Shown: positions 26,594-36,042 of the stretch, one piece after another
Position numbering within the stretch: the stretch's first letter is position 1
Layout of the letters: each line of letters starts with the position of its first letter
IMG/VR virus record: IMGVR_UViG_3300007511_000003
Coordinates: 62,001-126,000 of that record
Length of the DNA stretch: 64,000 nucleotides
From: a virus
Strand: one strand, 5' to 3'
Notes under the pieces: model-generated
Database searches by the model: none
What the model saw: only the letters and a program-made list of their open reading frames with translations
Told to the model about the DNA's origin: nothing
Translations under genes and position numbers: made by a program

Positions 26594-27944
26594 CTTTTAC
26601 ATAGGAACCTCGGGTAACCGACCAAACCTCATGGTCTTCAGTAACGCGAATGGATCCCCCTTCATAGGATATTTCCACCATTCGTTGGTCTGTTGGGTGG
26701 GTAGAAGTAGCTAAAAGTGGTTTATATTCTTCCTGTTGTGTTTTATGGTTATATGATAAAACCTGAGGAGGATTCCCCATAACCACCAAGTCTTTCATTT
26801 GTACCATACCACGTTCCGTTACCACCCAAGACTCTGGGTGTATACAGAACTCACCGGCAATGGTGTCCCAAACAGGCCAATAAATGAATGGGAGATCGAA
26901 CTCCTGACGTATAATACGAAGGTCAAATTTGGCGTTGTGCATAACCAAATAACGAGGGGATTTAGGCTGCCATTCCACTCGTTGCCCAAAGTAGGCACGT
27001 AGTTCCTTAAATATTGTGCGGAACTCTGATCCTGAGAATGGGGTATCACGATGGTGTACAGGGAGGATAAAAGCCCTGTCGGGATTGTCTGAGAATTGGA
27101 GGGTCTGGAGTTGGTTATGATGAACGGACAGGTTCTTGGTCTCTGAGTCAACGGAAACCACGGGAGCCCGTTTAATGACCCTCATCATACGCTTAAACTT
27201 GCTCAACGTATCGATGAGGATTGGATTTGGCCGCACCTCGGAGGCCGTAAATGGGAGTCGGTCCAAAAACGCCGACATGAGAGTGCGTCCGATATATCCA
27301 AGAATATTGGCCTGGGTGATGGCTTCATCCATCTTTGTCTGACTCTCGGCATCGGAGTCATTGTCCATGTCGGTACCACGCAAAAAATAGGTGTGGTCGT
27401 ACCGTATGGTGTTGGTGACCAGGACAGGCTTCCCTCGCACTTTGATAGCATGGGGCCAACCCCTTTTATGTGAAATGTCATCCACCCGGGGTAACAGGGA
27501 TTCTGCCGCTTCATCCCCAAATACTATCACGTTCGTCGGATCCATCTTGCGAACAAACGCCTTTACTCGCTTAGAAGCAGCATCATTGGCGTGCTTACGT
27601 CGGGCACCTTTGAGGTGGTAGGTCTTGAAGAAATTGAAGTTGATGGTGGCATAAGCCACCGATTCCTCAATGGATTCTGGGTTGACAAGAGCACATTGTC
27701 GGCGGGCAAATTGTAGGAGGTTCGTGACAACGGTGGCGCCGGTTCCTCGATCCAATAACGCCTTTTCCTTGAGGTCTTTACCATCCACATGTTCTACCAC
27801 CAGAATAACACGGCGCCTGGCGGTCTTCCAGTTTTTCGTTATAGGGATAGCTACGTCAAATGCGGGGCATTCCTTTGGGCTCCAACCCTCTGGAAGATCG
27901 TTTTGGAAAGTCACATAACGCATCTGCCGGCGGTCTGTTATCAC
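26550..27944 (-). CDS. DNA polymerase, N-terminal half (UDG-like and 3'-5' exonuclease) with split-intein N fragment
   Basis: 464 residues. Residues 1-230 resemble a uracil-DNA-glycosylase-like domain, as in SPO1-type polymerases (VIVFGDEAAESLLP, GWPHAIKVRGKPVLVTNT). Exo I (VVSVDSET, D266/E268) and Exo II (VMHNAKFDL, D341) follow. The extein ends WDTIAGEF366 and Cys367 opens the intein. The break lies between Exo II and Exo III, which sits in the other gene. ATGA overlap with tmk upstream. Confidence 0.92.
   Translation of the reverse strand: MITDRRQMRYVTFQNDLPEGWSPKECPAFDVAIPITKNWKTARRRVILVVEHVDGKDLKEKALLDRGTGATVVTNLLQFARRQCALVNPESIEESVAYATINFNFFKTYHLKGARRKHANDAASKRVKAFVRKMDPTNVIVFGDEAAESLLPRVDDISHKRGWPHAIKVRGKPVLVTNTIRYDHTYFLRGTDMDNDSDAESQTKMDEAITQANILGYIGRTLMSAFLDRLPFTASEVRPNPILIDTLSKFKRMMRVIKRAPVVSVDSETKNLSVHHNQLQTLQFSDNPDRAFILPVHHRDTPFSGSEFRTIFKELRAYFGQRVEWQPKSPRYLVMHNAKFDLRIIRQEFDLPFIYWPVWDTIAGEFCIHPESWVVTERGMVQMKDLVVMGNPPQVLSYNHKTQQEEYKPLLATSTHPTDQRMVEISYEGGSIRVTEDHEVWSVTRGSYVKAKNLTSDDEVLLQT
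26553..26846 (-). mobile_element. Split intein, N-terminal fragment (IntN)
   Basis: The last 98 residues of the polymerase N-half: CIHPESWVVTERGMVQMKDL (block A, Cys1), a middle SYEGGSIRVTEDHEVW with the block-B TxxH (here TEDH), and KAKNLTSDDEVLL before the stop. With IntC it makes a complete trans-splicing intein of about 144 residues with no endonuclease of its own. Confidence 0.9.
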
Positions 27945-28579
27945 TGGCGTGCTCCCAGTTGAGGGTGTTTTTGGATGGCAGACTGGGCGGCTGCCAGTAT
28001 ATCTTCTGGTGGTTGGTCGGCATTGATTTGGTCTACTGACCTGCCCCTGAACAAGGGAGATCGGTGTAGGTTCTCAAAGTTGTAGGCTACGCGGTCGAAG
28101 AAAGCCCGATCCTCTTGTTCCATTCGATCCAACCCACGTTCAATCCTGGCCATTGCTTTAACCGGATCCATCAGCAACAAAAGAGTCAGGTGTGGGAACA
28201 CTCCCTGGACGGCCATGGCAGAAGCGGCCCGAAAATTGTCAACTGAAGTACGGCGACCACCTACTTGGTAAGCGAACGTACTGTCAATAAACCTATCACA
28301 GATAACCCAGTCTCCTCGGTCCAAAGCAGGCTGGATTACCTGGTGTACGTGTTGACAACGAGCGGCTGACACCAACAATAACTCGGCATCCCCACATAGG
28401 TCAGTCTCTGGGTCCAGAAGGATACTACGCATCCTTTCTCCAGCGGGAGTCCCGCCAGGTTCCCTTGTCACGACTACCTCCACCCCTTGGGTCTCTTTAA
28501 CCCAAGGGATCAGACCTTTCAAAAGGGTGGTCTTCCCTGTACCTTCACCACCCTCAATAGCAATAAACCTTCCGCTCAT
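27941..28579 (-). CDS. tmk: Thymidylate kinase
   Basis: 212 residues from MSGRFIAIEG; the AGGAG site is spaced for this second ATG rather than the one two codons upstream. P-loop GGEGTGKTT (K16), REPGGTPAGE (dTMP site), CDRFIDSTFAYQ (DR motif) and a lid segment follow. It phosphorylates dTMP to dTDP. It lies just downstream of a terminator and an ACTGTAAATA element and heads the tmk-polymerase-queE-clamp operon. Confidence 0.93.
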   Translation of the reverse strand: MSGRFIAIEGGEGTGKTTLLKGLIPWVKETQGVEVVVTREPGGTPAGERMRSILLDPETDLCGDAELLLVSAARCQHVHQVIQPALDRGDWVICDRFIDSTFAYQVGGRRTSVDNFRAASAMAVQGVFPHLTLLLLMDPVKAMARIERGLDRMEQEDRAFFDRVAYNFENLHRSPLFRGRSVDQINADQPPEDILAAAQSAIQKHPQLGARQ

Positions 28580-28625
28580 AGCCATGCTCCTTCTTTGTAC
28601 CTGTGATGGTCATTTCCTTGAATTC

Positions 28626-28635
28626 TATTTACAGT
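28626..28635 (-). promoter_or_regulatory. ACTGTAAATA element upstream of tmk
   Basis: Minus-strand ACTGTAAATA, 47 bases before the tmk start and directly after the T-run of the preceding terminator. That is the position expected for the promoter of the tmk-polymerase operon. Same element as at 598, 35121 and 44831. Confidence 0.5.
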
Positions 28636-28637
28636 TC

Positions 28638-28661
28638 AAAAAAAGAGGCCCGCGAAGGGCC
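28638..28661 (-). terminator. Rho-independent terminator after 28696-29229
   Basis: Minus strand: GGCCCTTCGCGGGCC (5-bp GC stem, TTCGC loop), then CTC and seven T. It ends the operon containing the SNF2-type gene. Confidence 0.75.
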
Positions 28662-28695
28662 CCAGTATAACATCCAAGGAAAGGAGAGTGGTTGG

Positions 28696-29229
28696 TCAGT
28701 CAGGACGCGTGTTTTCTTCGGTCGGCTCGTCGGCCCGTATGAGACCTACCTGGGAGGCAGTCACAGAAGCGGGATGTGGGTGGGCTTGCTGTTTCTCAGG
28801 TCGGGCATCCGGATCCACCGACTTGGGCTTTTGCTGGACCGCTTTGGGTTCTCCCTCGGGTTTTTCTTGGCGTCGGGGGCCTTTGCCTTTCCGAGAACCA
28901 GGAGGGGTTACAGGACCGCTGGAGGGAGGTCGAATGGTGGCCGCCGTTTTGGGTGGCATGATGGGTTTGGGTGTCGCTTTGGCAGGAGCCGGATCTGGTT
29001 TCGCAGCAGGTTCTTCCACCAGCAAGCCTCGCAAAACAGGTTCTAGGCTTTCCATGTTGACAGGTTGAGAATTACGAACCAACCGAGAGGCGCCCTGCGC
29101 AGCACACCAACCAAAGTAGGCTTTACTTGTTACGTGGTCCCAGATTCCCGTGGTTTTGCCTGATAGGAATCCCTTATCAATCAACACCTGTTGGATCTGG
29201 GTGATTTCTTTGTGTCCAATGTCGGTCAT
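28696..29229 (-). CDS. Peptidoglycan-binding-like N-terminus with proline-rich tail
   Basis: 177 residues. The first 50 (IQQVLIDKGFLSGKTTGIWD, SKAYFGWC) resemble the repeat of PG_binding_1 domains. The rest is Pro/Ala/Lys-rich low complexity. It directly follows the SNF2-type gene (1-base gap). It could be a virion or lysis-associated protein; weak. Confidence 0.45.
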   Translation of the reverse strand: MTDIGHKEITQIQQVLIDKGFLSGKTTGIWDHVTSKAYFGWCAAQGASRLVRNSQPVNMESLEPVLRGLLVEEPAAKPDPAPAKATPKPIMPPKTAATIRPPSSGPVTPPGSRKGKGPRRQEKPEGEPKAVQQKPKSVDPDARPEKQQAHPHPASVTASQVGLIRADEPTEENTRPD

Positions 29230-29230
29230 G

Positions 29231-32200
29231 TTATTCGTTGCCTCCTGAGTCTTGTTTGGTAACCTTGAGTTGTTTATACTCTTCCTTCACTTGGTCGAGG
29301 TTACGAATATCATAACCTGCATCTACCATCTCCTTTACCTTGTCCTTGGCATCGTTCTTGGACTTGGCGAAGTAGAACCACTCTCCATTGGAACGCTCCC
29401 ACTTGACTCCCGGTACCTTGGCTTTCTGCCTCAGCGTCTTGGAAGCAGGTTGGGTGGGAATCGTAGCACAGATAAAGAGCTGGCCGTCTTGGATAACCGG
29501 GTACGGCCGCAGTATGGTTGGTTTTCCAACAGGGCGGAACCGCATACGGAAGAAGTTCTTGATATCCATCTGAGTGGCTTTAGGTACGTTCAACAGGCGT
29601 CCTTTGCCTTGGTCAAATGCCTGTTGAAGGCGACGAAGGGTACGGACGAAACTGCTCCGCATTTCGTAACCCTCGACTAAGGCATCCACCATAAGCGCCA
29701 TCTTTTGCTTGTTCGGGATATAGGCAAAAGCGTAAGCCGGGATCAGATGGAACCCAAGATCCTGCATCTCACTTGCAGGCGGAGCATCAGGGTCGTCGTC
29801 ATCAACGGTCACACAAATGATGTTGTTGGCGACCGTCAAGAACGCCTCAAAGCCATTACCTGCCTGCTTGTCACCTGTTGGAACAGGCTTCCGAACTTGG
29901 TCCCCACTTGGGCCCACCGGCTGTTCATCCTGGTCTTCGACTACCTCTGTGGGATCAACATCCATGCGGGGTTCTTCTTCGGCAGGAGGCTCTTCTTCCA
30001 TCTGTTGTTGGGCATCATCCATGAGATCTTCAACATGGTCTTCTGCCTGCTTCTTAAGCTGGTCTTTATGGTCCTCGGCTTGTTTCTGTTCTTCCTCCTC
30101 ATTGGTGGGCTCCTGTTCAACCTTAAGTTCCTTGATACCCTCACCTTCCGGCTGTTCGTCTGTAGGTGGAAGTCCTTCGTCCACCGGAGCCTCTGGAGTC
30201 TCCTCTGGTCCCATCTCTTGCGTTTGTTTCATAACCCGACGTAGGCGCCTACGTTCACGCCGCAATTCCTTTTCCAGTTCCTCGTTACCTTCTTGTACAG
30301 CCTGCTTGATCTTGACGGCAGTTTGTTTAATCTCCATCTGGAGTTCTTCAACCGTACGCCCGTCAGGCACCAAAGCACGCCGACGTTTTTGTTGACGTGA
30401 GGCTTTACCCGCTTTGGTCGCCGGGGCATTGGTTTTGTCACGCTGGACCTGAGCGTCAGAGCCAGTGTCTGGAACATTAACGGGCTCACCAACATCAATA
30501 ACCCCTACCGTGGGTAAGCCTAGCAAACCAACCAGACGTTCTTGGACCGGAGCGGTATCCTCAGACTGGATGATAAAACTCCGCATCTTGAAAGCCGACA
30601 CTGTTTGACCACTTGCCAGCTTGACCCTGATCTTGTTCTTAGTACCCCCAACAATAACACCATCCCCGAACTCTGTGTGGACACGGGCATTCACCGGGGT
30701 GAAATCATCCAACTCTTGCCCGTTGTCCTCCGCATAGTTGGCAAACGTCGATACCCCGAGTTCGTCCATGTATGGCAACACCTGCCCGTCAATGTAGGGC
30801 ACACCTACCATATACTGAGAACCCTCGAGGTCTGGGGCCGTAGCCACCAACCTTGGCTTTTTGTGGTGCTTGGGGTTGTTCTTATAGTTCTGGAAGTCCT
30901 TATGCTCTGCCTCCTTGTATGTGTGGAAGCCTTCCAGATACTGAGACAGGTTGGTCTCGAAATCGTTCTTCTCAGTGATCGAATCCAGTGTCATCGACAC
31001 CAGTGGAAGGTTCGGTACTCCATCGTACAGCGGGTTACCTTGCTCATCGAAACGAACCTTGGCCAACATTTTGGAGATCAAGCGGCTGATCTTGGTGACA
31101 TCAATGGATTGGTCACAAATCACCCAGTCAAAGTACACTTTGTCACGCTCGGCAAACTGCCCTTTCGGATCCGGCCGGAAGATACGCGACTCTGCCTGGT
31201 CCAACGCTCCGGGGCTCCACACCGACTCAACCCTAATCAACCGACTCGCCATTTGGAGGTTGAGGCCTTCCTCCAGAGACTTGCCCACACCGATCAGGAT
31301 CTGGATACGGTCATCCTTCATGAACTGGGCGACATGCTTGGCTTTCTCCGAAGCATGGTACCGAAGGGCCCGGCTCTGCAAGTCAGGAGGCAGGCCCTCG
31401 TACATGGCATCTGCTGATCGGTTGTAACCGCAGAACACCAGAATCTTGCCCGGGATACCCTGGCTGATGTGCTGGTTGCACAGCTTCGTAACCTGCATGG
31501 CTTTGGGGCTGACCTGGTCTGCGGGGTCCTTCAGGAGGGCTTCACCATCGTGGTCCATCGCAGGCGCCGACAGGAACTTTTCCATCCGTTGCATGTAGGG
31601 CCGTAGCAAAAACTCGATGTTCTCAGCTTCTACTTCATCACCAGACCTCAACTTGGACAAGAGGTCTTCGTTTTGGGCGATGAGCTCCAACGTCTGCTTG
31701 AGGATCGAATCGTAGACCGTCCGTTGGTTGGGCCTCATCTTGACAAAGTGGAAGTTCTCCACACGCTTTGGCAGGAGAGCCGCCCATTCCTTCCTCTTAA
31801 TGGTAACAAGGTTGGAAAACTGGCCTACTCGTTGGGCGATCTTCCGCTCAGCGTCAGGCTTCCAGCTCAAGACCTTTCCACCACGCCAATCCGAGGCATA
31901 GGCTTCGATGAACTTTTTCCTATTGCCAAAGGTAGCGGGGTCGATCATGTTAAACTGACCGACAATATCCGTCATCTGGTCAGTAACAAAGGTACCAGTT
32001 GCCAGCCTACGATAAGGGATATCTGCCGCTAGCCGTTGAGTAACCTGGCTACGAGTGGACGCTGGGTTCTTGACATTGTGGCTTTCATCCAGCGCGATGT
32101 AGTCGAACCCAAAGGACCGCAGCATCTCGCTGTTGTCACCAATCTTAATCGGTTCTGGACCGTAGGACTCTTCGCGGACACGACCCTTGATGAAGTCGTA

Positions 32201-34636
32201 GTCAGATACCACGATGGTATTCCGAGGTGCCTGTTCCAGGACTTTCTGGAGGCCTTCCTCTCCATATTGACGGAAAGTCTGGGTGGTGATTGGGATCATG
32301 TTCATCTTCCCTTTGAACAGGAAGACGCCATCCTCAATGTAGTTCCGCACCAAGTACCCAGGACACAAGATAATACCTCGCGTTACCTTGCCAGCCTGGA
32401 CCAACCGAATCAGGTCCGTCAAGATCAAAATCGTTTTTCCGCCCCCCGGCGACACATCCAGGATCGCAAACTGCGGATCCTGCACAAGATAGTTCTGGGT
32501 CTTCATCTGATGAGGCAGGAACGAAAACCCTTCGACATAAGGGAGAGCCGTAGGCTCTGCGTTGGGGTCGATCTGTGGATCGATGTAGGGTTGGCGCCTC
32601 TTGAGGTCAGCAGCAACCACCTGGTCATACTTGGAAGCGTACTTGGCAATACACAGGAGTTGGGCAACCTCTTTCATACCGTTTAGTACCGAACGCCCTG
32701 AGAGGGCCGCTGTCGGGTCCCCCTCAACCAACTTCCAAGCGGCTTCGACCATACGCCCGAGGGGACGGAGGGCCGGGACAGGGCTGTTGGAGGACACCAG
32801 GTGGAGTTTCCAGTCATCCATGGACGAATGTTGTTCCACCCATTCAGGCACATCAGCGGGGTTGGCAGACCGATCGTAGTCGTAGTAGGTCTTCAGATCG
32901 CGGACTGCGGAGTGTACTTTCCTGACGATCTCCCCTGGCGACATGTCAAAATAACCTCCTAGGATGTTGCGGAGACCCCAAGGTACACTGTACTTGTCGT
33001 CAGGGCTGTACTTTTCTGCCTGGGCAGGGTTCAGCAAAGACAAGAGTTCATCCGACTGACCAACGGGACCATCACCCATGAAAGAGTTAAGGTCGGTACC
33101 TCCGTCAGTCAAACGGTTGGCGGCGCGGCCGAGGTTCTCTAAGAGTTCTTCTTCCTCGTTATATCCAAACAACGGACGCTCCAACAAAGAAGCAATCGCG
33201 GTAGACTGGCCACTGGCAAAGCCTTCCAGGCTCCAGATTTTGAGAGCCGCACTCGTATCAGTGTAAGCAAGCCGGTTGTTTACCCAGTCTGTGTACACCA
33301 ACATATTGGCGGGGAGTTTCTTTGGCTTGACGGGTTCTTCACCTTCATCCACAGATACTCGACGGCGCCGACCAGATGGTTGTTTGACATCCTGGAAGGT
33401 GACTTCTTCCCCACCATGTTGGGAAGCAAAATCTTTCACTTCCTGGTCATAGGCGTCAACGTTATCAGATGTTGGAATCCAAACCAAATCCCCTTGGAAG
33501 GTGATGGACAGACCATCCTCGTTAACACGAGGCTTCACATCACCCTGCACATCGCTGTTAGAGTCACGGATGTTGCGGATGGGGTTCATCCGCGGTTGCC
33601 ACTTTTCACCCTTCTTGAACAACCCTTGGATCCATTGTTGACTCCACAAGAGCATGTCACTGGCTTCTGCCTGGGCAAAGGGCGTTTGGATTATGTACTC
33701 CGCGTACTCAGCAGGAACGTGCAACACCATTGATGTAAAGAAGTCCCGAGAGTTCAATGCCTGTGCGGCGAATCCAATTGGATTGGCGGCGTCTTTGATG
33801 CTGGTCAGTGGACTCTCTTTGTTGATGTCGGACTCATTGTATAGACCGCCACCATACCCCAAATCCTTGGCATCCAACGGAGGTGACATGAGGCGGATCA
33901 TCTTGACGTATTTTTTGAACAACGCCAGAGAGTCCTTGGAAACCGCCAAATCAGAATGGGTGGGGTCGAACCAAGGGCTTGTCTCAACAGCATCAGACGC
34001 CCTGTAGGTGTGATCGACTGCTTGGGATATGTCGAAGAGGGCAGGACCTGGGAATTTATTCAACGCCTCAATCATTTGTTGTTTAAGTGCGTTGGCCTCT
34101 GGGTTGTTGTCACCCCAAGGCATATAGGTATCAACACTGCGTGCGATGCTGGAGAAATCAAAAGCGGCCCCAATGGTACCACCAAGAGGGATCGTAAGGA
34201 GGAAACCATCATCGGCTTTTTTGACACGAATCTGGTTGGTTTTCTCTGCAATGGCTGCATGAGAGGCATCAGAAATTGCTAACCTTGGGTTCGGCTCCTT
34301 GGGCTCGTCCCGCTGTACCTGGAGGTTATCCATAAAATGAGTAATGAATTCGTTCTGGGCCCCACTTACTGCCAGCCGAACAAACTCCCCAAACTTATGC
34401 AGGACAGGCTTCAAAAAAGCCTTCTTGAAAGACTTGGGCTCAGGCACTGCCGCCTGGAGTTGGCTGCGAACGCCTGCTTCTTCCAAATAATGGAAGGGTT
34501 TGACCTTGGACACCAATGGAACCGGGCGTTGCCAGCTGGAACGTGTGTTAACACGCCCGGTCACGCCGTTACGGCGTTGTACCTTCAGGCCCTTTATGAC
34601 TTTACGGTTCGGGATCCTTAGTTTCAGTCGTCGCAT
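29231..34636 (-). CDS. Giant SNF2-type helicase/ATPase protein, putative virion-associated
   Basis: 1801 residues. About 700 N-terminal residues match nothing I know. The SNF2 core follows: SFLPHQMKTQNYL, Walker A DVSPGGGKT (about 732), DESH box (about 849), LATGTFVTDQM, and in the second lobe KILVFCGYNRS, GVGKSLEEGLNLQ and DQAESRIFRP (about 1150). After that come a basic/acidic low-complexity linker (about 1400-1570) and a C-terminal domain with PGVKWERSNGEW. Size and design recall virion-packaged antirestriction helicases such as P1 DarB, but no methyltransferase motif is seen. MRRLKLRIPN resembles other start tags of this region. Confidence 0.8.
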   Translation of the reverse strand: MRRLKLRIPNRKVIKGLKVQRRNGVTGRVNTRSSWQRPVPLVSKVKPFHYLEEAGVRSQLQAAVPEPKSFKKAFLKPVLHKFGEFVRLAVSGAQNEFITHFMDNLQVQRDEPKEPNPRLAISDASHAAIAEKTNQIRVKKADDGFLLTIPLGGTIGAAFDFSSIARSVDTYMPWGDNNPEANALKQQMIEALNKFPGPALFDISQAVDHTYRASDAVETSPWFDPTHSDLAVSKDSLALFKKYVKMIRLMSPPLDAKDLGYGGGLYNESDINKESPLTSIKDAANPIGFAAQALNSRDFFTSMVLHVPAEYAEYIIQTPFAQAEASDMLLWSQQWIQGLFKKGEKWQPRMNPIRNIRDSNSDVQGDVKPRVNEDGLSITFQGDLVWIPTSDNVDAYDQEVKDFASQHGGEEVTFQDVKQPSGRRRRVSVDEGEEPVKPKKLPANMLVYTDWVNNRLAYTDTSAALKIWSLEGFASGQSTAIASLLERPLFGYNEEEELLENLGRAANRLTDGGTDLNSFMGDGPVGQSDELLSLLNPAQAEKYSPDDKYSVPWGLRNILGGYFDMSPGEIVRKVHSAVRDLKTYYDYDRSANPADVPEWVEQHSSMDDWKLHLVSSNSPVPALRPLGRMVEAAWKLVEGDPTAALSGRSVLNGMKEVAQLLCIAKYASKYDQVVAADLKRRQPYIDPQIDPNAEPTALPYVEGFSFLPHQMKTQNYLVQDPQFAILDVSPGGGKTILILTDLIRLVQAGKVTRGIILCPGYLVRNYIEDGVFLFKGKMNMIPITTQTFRQYGEEGLQKVLEQAPRNTIVVSDYDFIKGRVREESYGPEPIKIGDNSEMLRSFGFDYIALDESHNVKNPASTRSQVTQRLAADIPYRRLATGTFVTDQMTDIVGQFNMIDPATFGNRKKFIEAYASDWRGGKVLSWKPDAERKIAQRVGQFSNLVTIKRKEWAALLPKRVENFHFVKMRPNQRTVYDSILKQTLELIAQNEDLLSKLRSGDEVEAENIEFLLRPYMQRMEKFLSAPAMDHDGEALLKDPADQVSPKAMQVTKLCNQHISQGIPGKILVFCGYNRSADAMYEGLPPDLQSRALRYHASEKAKHVAQFMKDDRIQILIGVGKSLEEGLNLQMASRLIRVESVWSPGALDQAESRIFRPDPKGQFAERDKVYFDWVICDQSIDVTKISRLISKMLAKVRFDEQGNPLYDGVPNLPLVSMTLDSITEKNDFETNLSQYLEGFHTYKEAEHKDFQNYKNNPKHHKKPRLVATAPDLEGSQYMVGVPYIDGQVLPYMDELGVSTFANYAEDNGQELDDFTPVNARVHTEFGDGVIVGGTKNKIRVKLASGQTVSAFKMRSFIIQSEDTAPVQERLVGLLGLPTVGVIDVGEPVNVPDTGSDAQVQRDKTNAPATKAGKASRQQKRRRALVPDGRTVEELQMEIKQTAVKIKQAVQEGNEELEKELRRERRRLRRVMKQTQEMGPEETPEAPVDEGLPPTDEQPEGEGIKELKVEQEPTNEEEEQKQAEDHKDQLKKQAEDHVEDLMDDAQQQMEEEPPAEEEPRMDVDPTEVVEDQDEQPVGPSGDQVRKPVPTGDKQAGNGFEAFLTVANNIICVTVDDDDPDAPPASEMQDLGFHLIPAYAFAYIPNKQKMALMVDALVEGYEMRSSFVRTLRRLQQAFDQGKGRLLNVPKATQMDIKNFFRMRFRPVGKPTILRPYPVIQDGQLFICATIPTQPASKTLRQKAKVPGVKWERSNGEWFYFAKSKNDAKDKVKEMVDAGYDIRNLDQVKEEYKQLKVTKQDSGGNE

Positions 34637-34657
34637 GTCACTTGTCCTCTATTATGC

Positions 34658-35092
34658 TTATTCAGCCGCCCGTTCCCAGACACGGTAGGCGCCGGATGGA
34701 CCAAAATGGTTCAGGAGTGCTTCTGCCAATTGCCGTGCAAATGTTCGGTCTTCTTGTTGTTGGAAAAAATCTTGGTTATACATACGGGTGGCCCGTTCAA
34801 ACCCAGCAGGCTGGCCCATGTCTTTTAGGTCGGAAACAATACGACCAATGGTACGATCACGCTCTTCATCGGTAAACGACACCAATTGCATGTACTTGGC
34901 GTGTAACTTATCGTATGCCTCTGACAAAGAGTCCATTTGTTGGTTCAGGCGGGCATTGCGGGCATCCACCTGGTCCTCTGTCATGCCAGGGTCATACCCC
35001 TGTTTGAGGTCCTGCCGCAGTTCTGCCAACTCTTTGCCCATCTCATGGACTGGCTGTTGGAGGCCGATGATCCTAAGGGACTTTATGGTCAT
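34658..35092 (-). CDS. Coiled-coil hypothetical protein
   Basis: 144 residues, helical, with heptads across about 17-75 (LAELRQDLKQ, LNQQMDSLSEAYDKLHAKY). Starts MTIKSLRIIGLQ. It leads the operon with the SNF2-type gene, after an ACTGTAAATA element and hairpin. Unassigned. Confidence 0.5.
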   Translation of the reverse strand: MTIKSLRIIGLQQPVHEMGKELAELRQDLKQGYDPGMTEDQVDARNARLNQQMDSLSEAYDKLHAKYMQLVSFTDEERDRTIGRIVSDLKDMGQPAGFERATRMYNQDFFQQQEDRTFARQLAEALLNHFGPSGAYRVWERAAE

Positions 35093-35120
35093 TTCTCATG
35101 CTCCTGTTCTACCGTGAATT

Positions 35121-35130
35121 TATTTACAGT
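35121..35130 (-). promoter_or_regulatory. ACTGTAAATA element upstream of the SNF2 operon
   Basis: Minus-strand ACTGTAAATA 29 bases before the start at 35092, preceded by a perfect hairpin (35131-35159). Position suggests the promoter of the 35.1-28.7 kb operon. Confidence 0.45.
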
Positions 35131-35159
35131 AGAACCATATGAAATTAGCGTATGGTTCT
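35131..35159 (-). promoter_or_regulatory. Hairpin before the promoter element
   Basis: AGAACCATA / TATGGTTCT, a 9-bp perfect stem with an 11-base loop, directly upstream of ACTGTAAATA. No T-run follows, so it may be a weak terminator, a processing site or an operator. Confidence 0.4.
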
Positions 35160-35165
35160 TGTGGT

Positions 35166-35906
35166 TCAGAATAAACTCTTGGGGTTTTTGAGGGTCTTGA
35201 AGCGGTTCGCCCTCACAACTGGCAACCAAAGGCGCCGTTCAACAAAGGATAGGAACTGCTTCTTTGACACTACCCCATTACCCCTTACCCGAATAACCGG
35301 GTCCTGGTGGACCTCCACGGTGTAGGACAGGGTTGGACGACGATTGAGCTGTACACGTACCCCAGGGCAGACCTGACGCTGGAGGGACCCTCCCCTGGGC
35401 ATTGTGAACCCATGACCAGATAACTGTTTCACCAGGTCCCCGTACGCCGATAGAGTAGGGACCTTCAATTCGGCAGAGCTGGTGATCAGGAACCCAGAGT
35501 TTCGTTGAGCAACCAACCGATGAGGTTTCATCAAGCGAGCCGTTGACAGGAGCCCTGTTTTATCCAGAGCCGCCACCAGTTTACGCCGACCGTTGCCAAG
35601 GTAGTTCTCAATACGTTTGTTGGCCGATGCCCCTGAGGTATCCTGAACAGCCACCACATTGGCGTTCCGTGCCCGTTTCATGAACTCGGAGAGCGCCATC
35701 CGCCATTGGCTTTCGGGTGTTCCCAGGGCCCCCATCATCCCCAAGAACTCCTTGGACGCCATCATCTTGTCCCAGATTTTCCGGGCATCAGGGTTAAACC
35801 GTGGAGGATAAGCAGATTTGGTAGGACGTTTACCATGGTGGCGTGCTGCTACCCCAAGAGACTGGAGGTTAACCGAACCCTCCTCAATGTGTGTAAGTTC
35901 TTTCAT
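35166..35906 (-). CDS. Hypothetical protein with MKELxxxE start tag
   Basis: 246 residues, basic (many K/R), starting MKELTHIEEGSVNLQSLGVA. No domain recognised. The start is of the MKEL type shared with genes at 36438, 45326 and 48036, which I interpret as a possible capsid-targeting leader. Confidence 0.5.
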   Translation of the reverse strand: MKELTHIEEGSVNLQSLGVAARHHGKRPTKSAYPPRFNPDARKIWDKMMASKEFLGMMGALGTPESQWRMALSEFMKRARNANVVAVQDTSGASANKRIENYLGNGRRKLVAALDKTGLLSTARLMKPHRLVAQRNSGFLITSSAELKVPTLSAYGDLVKQLSGHGFTMPRGGSLQRQVCPGVRVQLNRRPTLSYTVEVHQDPVIRVRGNGVVSKKQFLSFVERRLWLPVVRANRFKTLKNPKSLF

Positions 35907-35913
35907 AGGGCCC

Positions 35914-36036
35914 TCACTTAATACCTGTCATGTCTACGAGGTCCCAGATGGTTTGGACCTGTTGAGTGGTAAAAGAATAATTTGGTATATCTTTGGCAGC
36001 CCATTCCCTTAAGGAGGTTCCTAATTCCAGGGACAT
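35914..36036 (-). CDS. 40-residue hypothetical protein
   Basis: MSLELGTSLREW start with TGAGGTGG upstream, fitted between two genes (6-base and 7-base gaps). Helical, soluble. Unassigned. Confidence 0.45.
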   Translation of the reverse strand: MSLELGTSLREWAAKDIPNYSFTTQQVQTIWDLVDMTGIK

Positions 36037-36042
36037 GCCACC

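Noticed and set aside
28603-29068. Long plus-strand frames opposite the proline-rich gene
   Set aside because: They mirror the low-complexity GC-rich coding strand and cross the terminator and promoter; no ribosome site.
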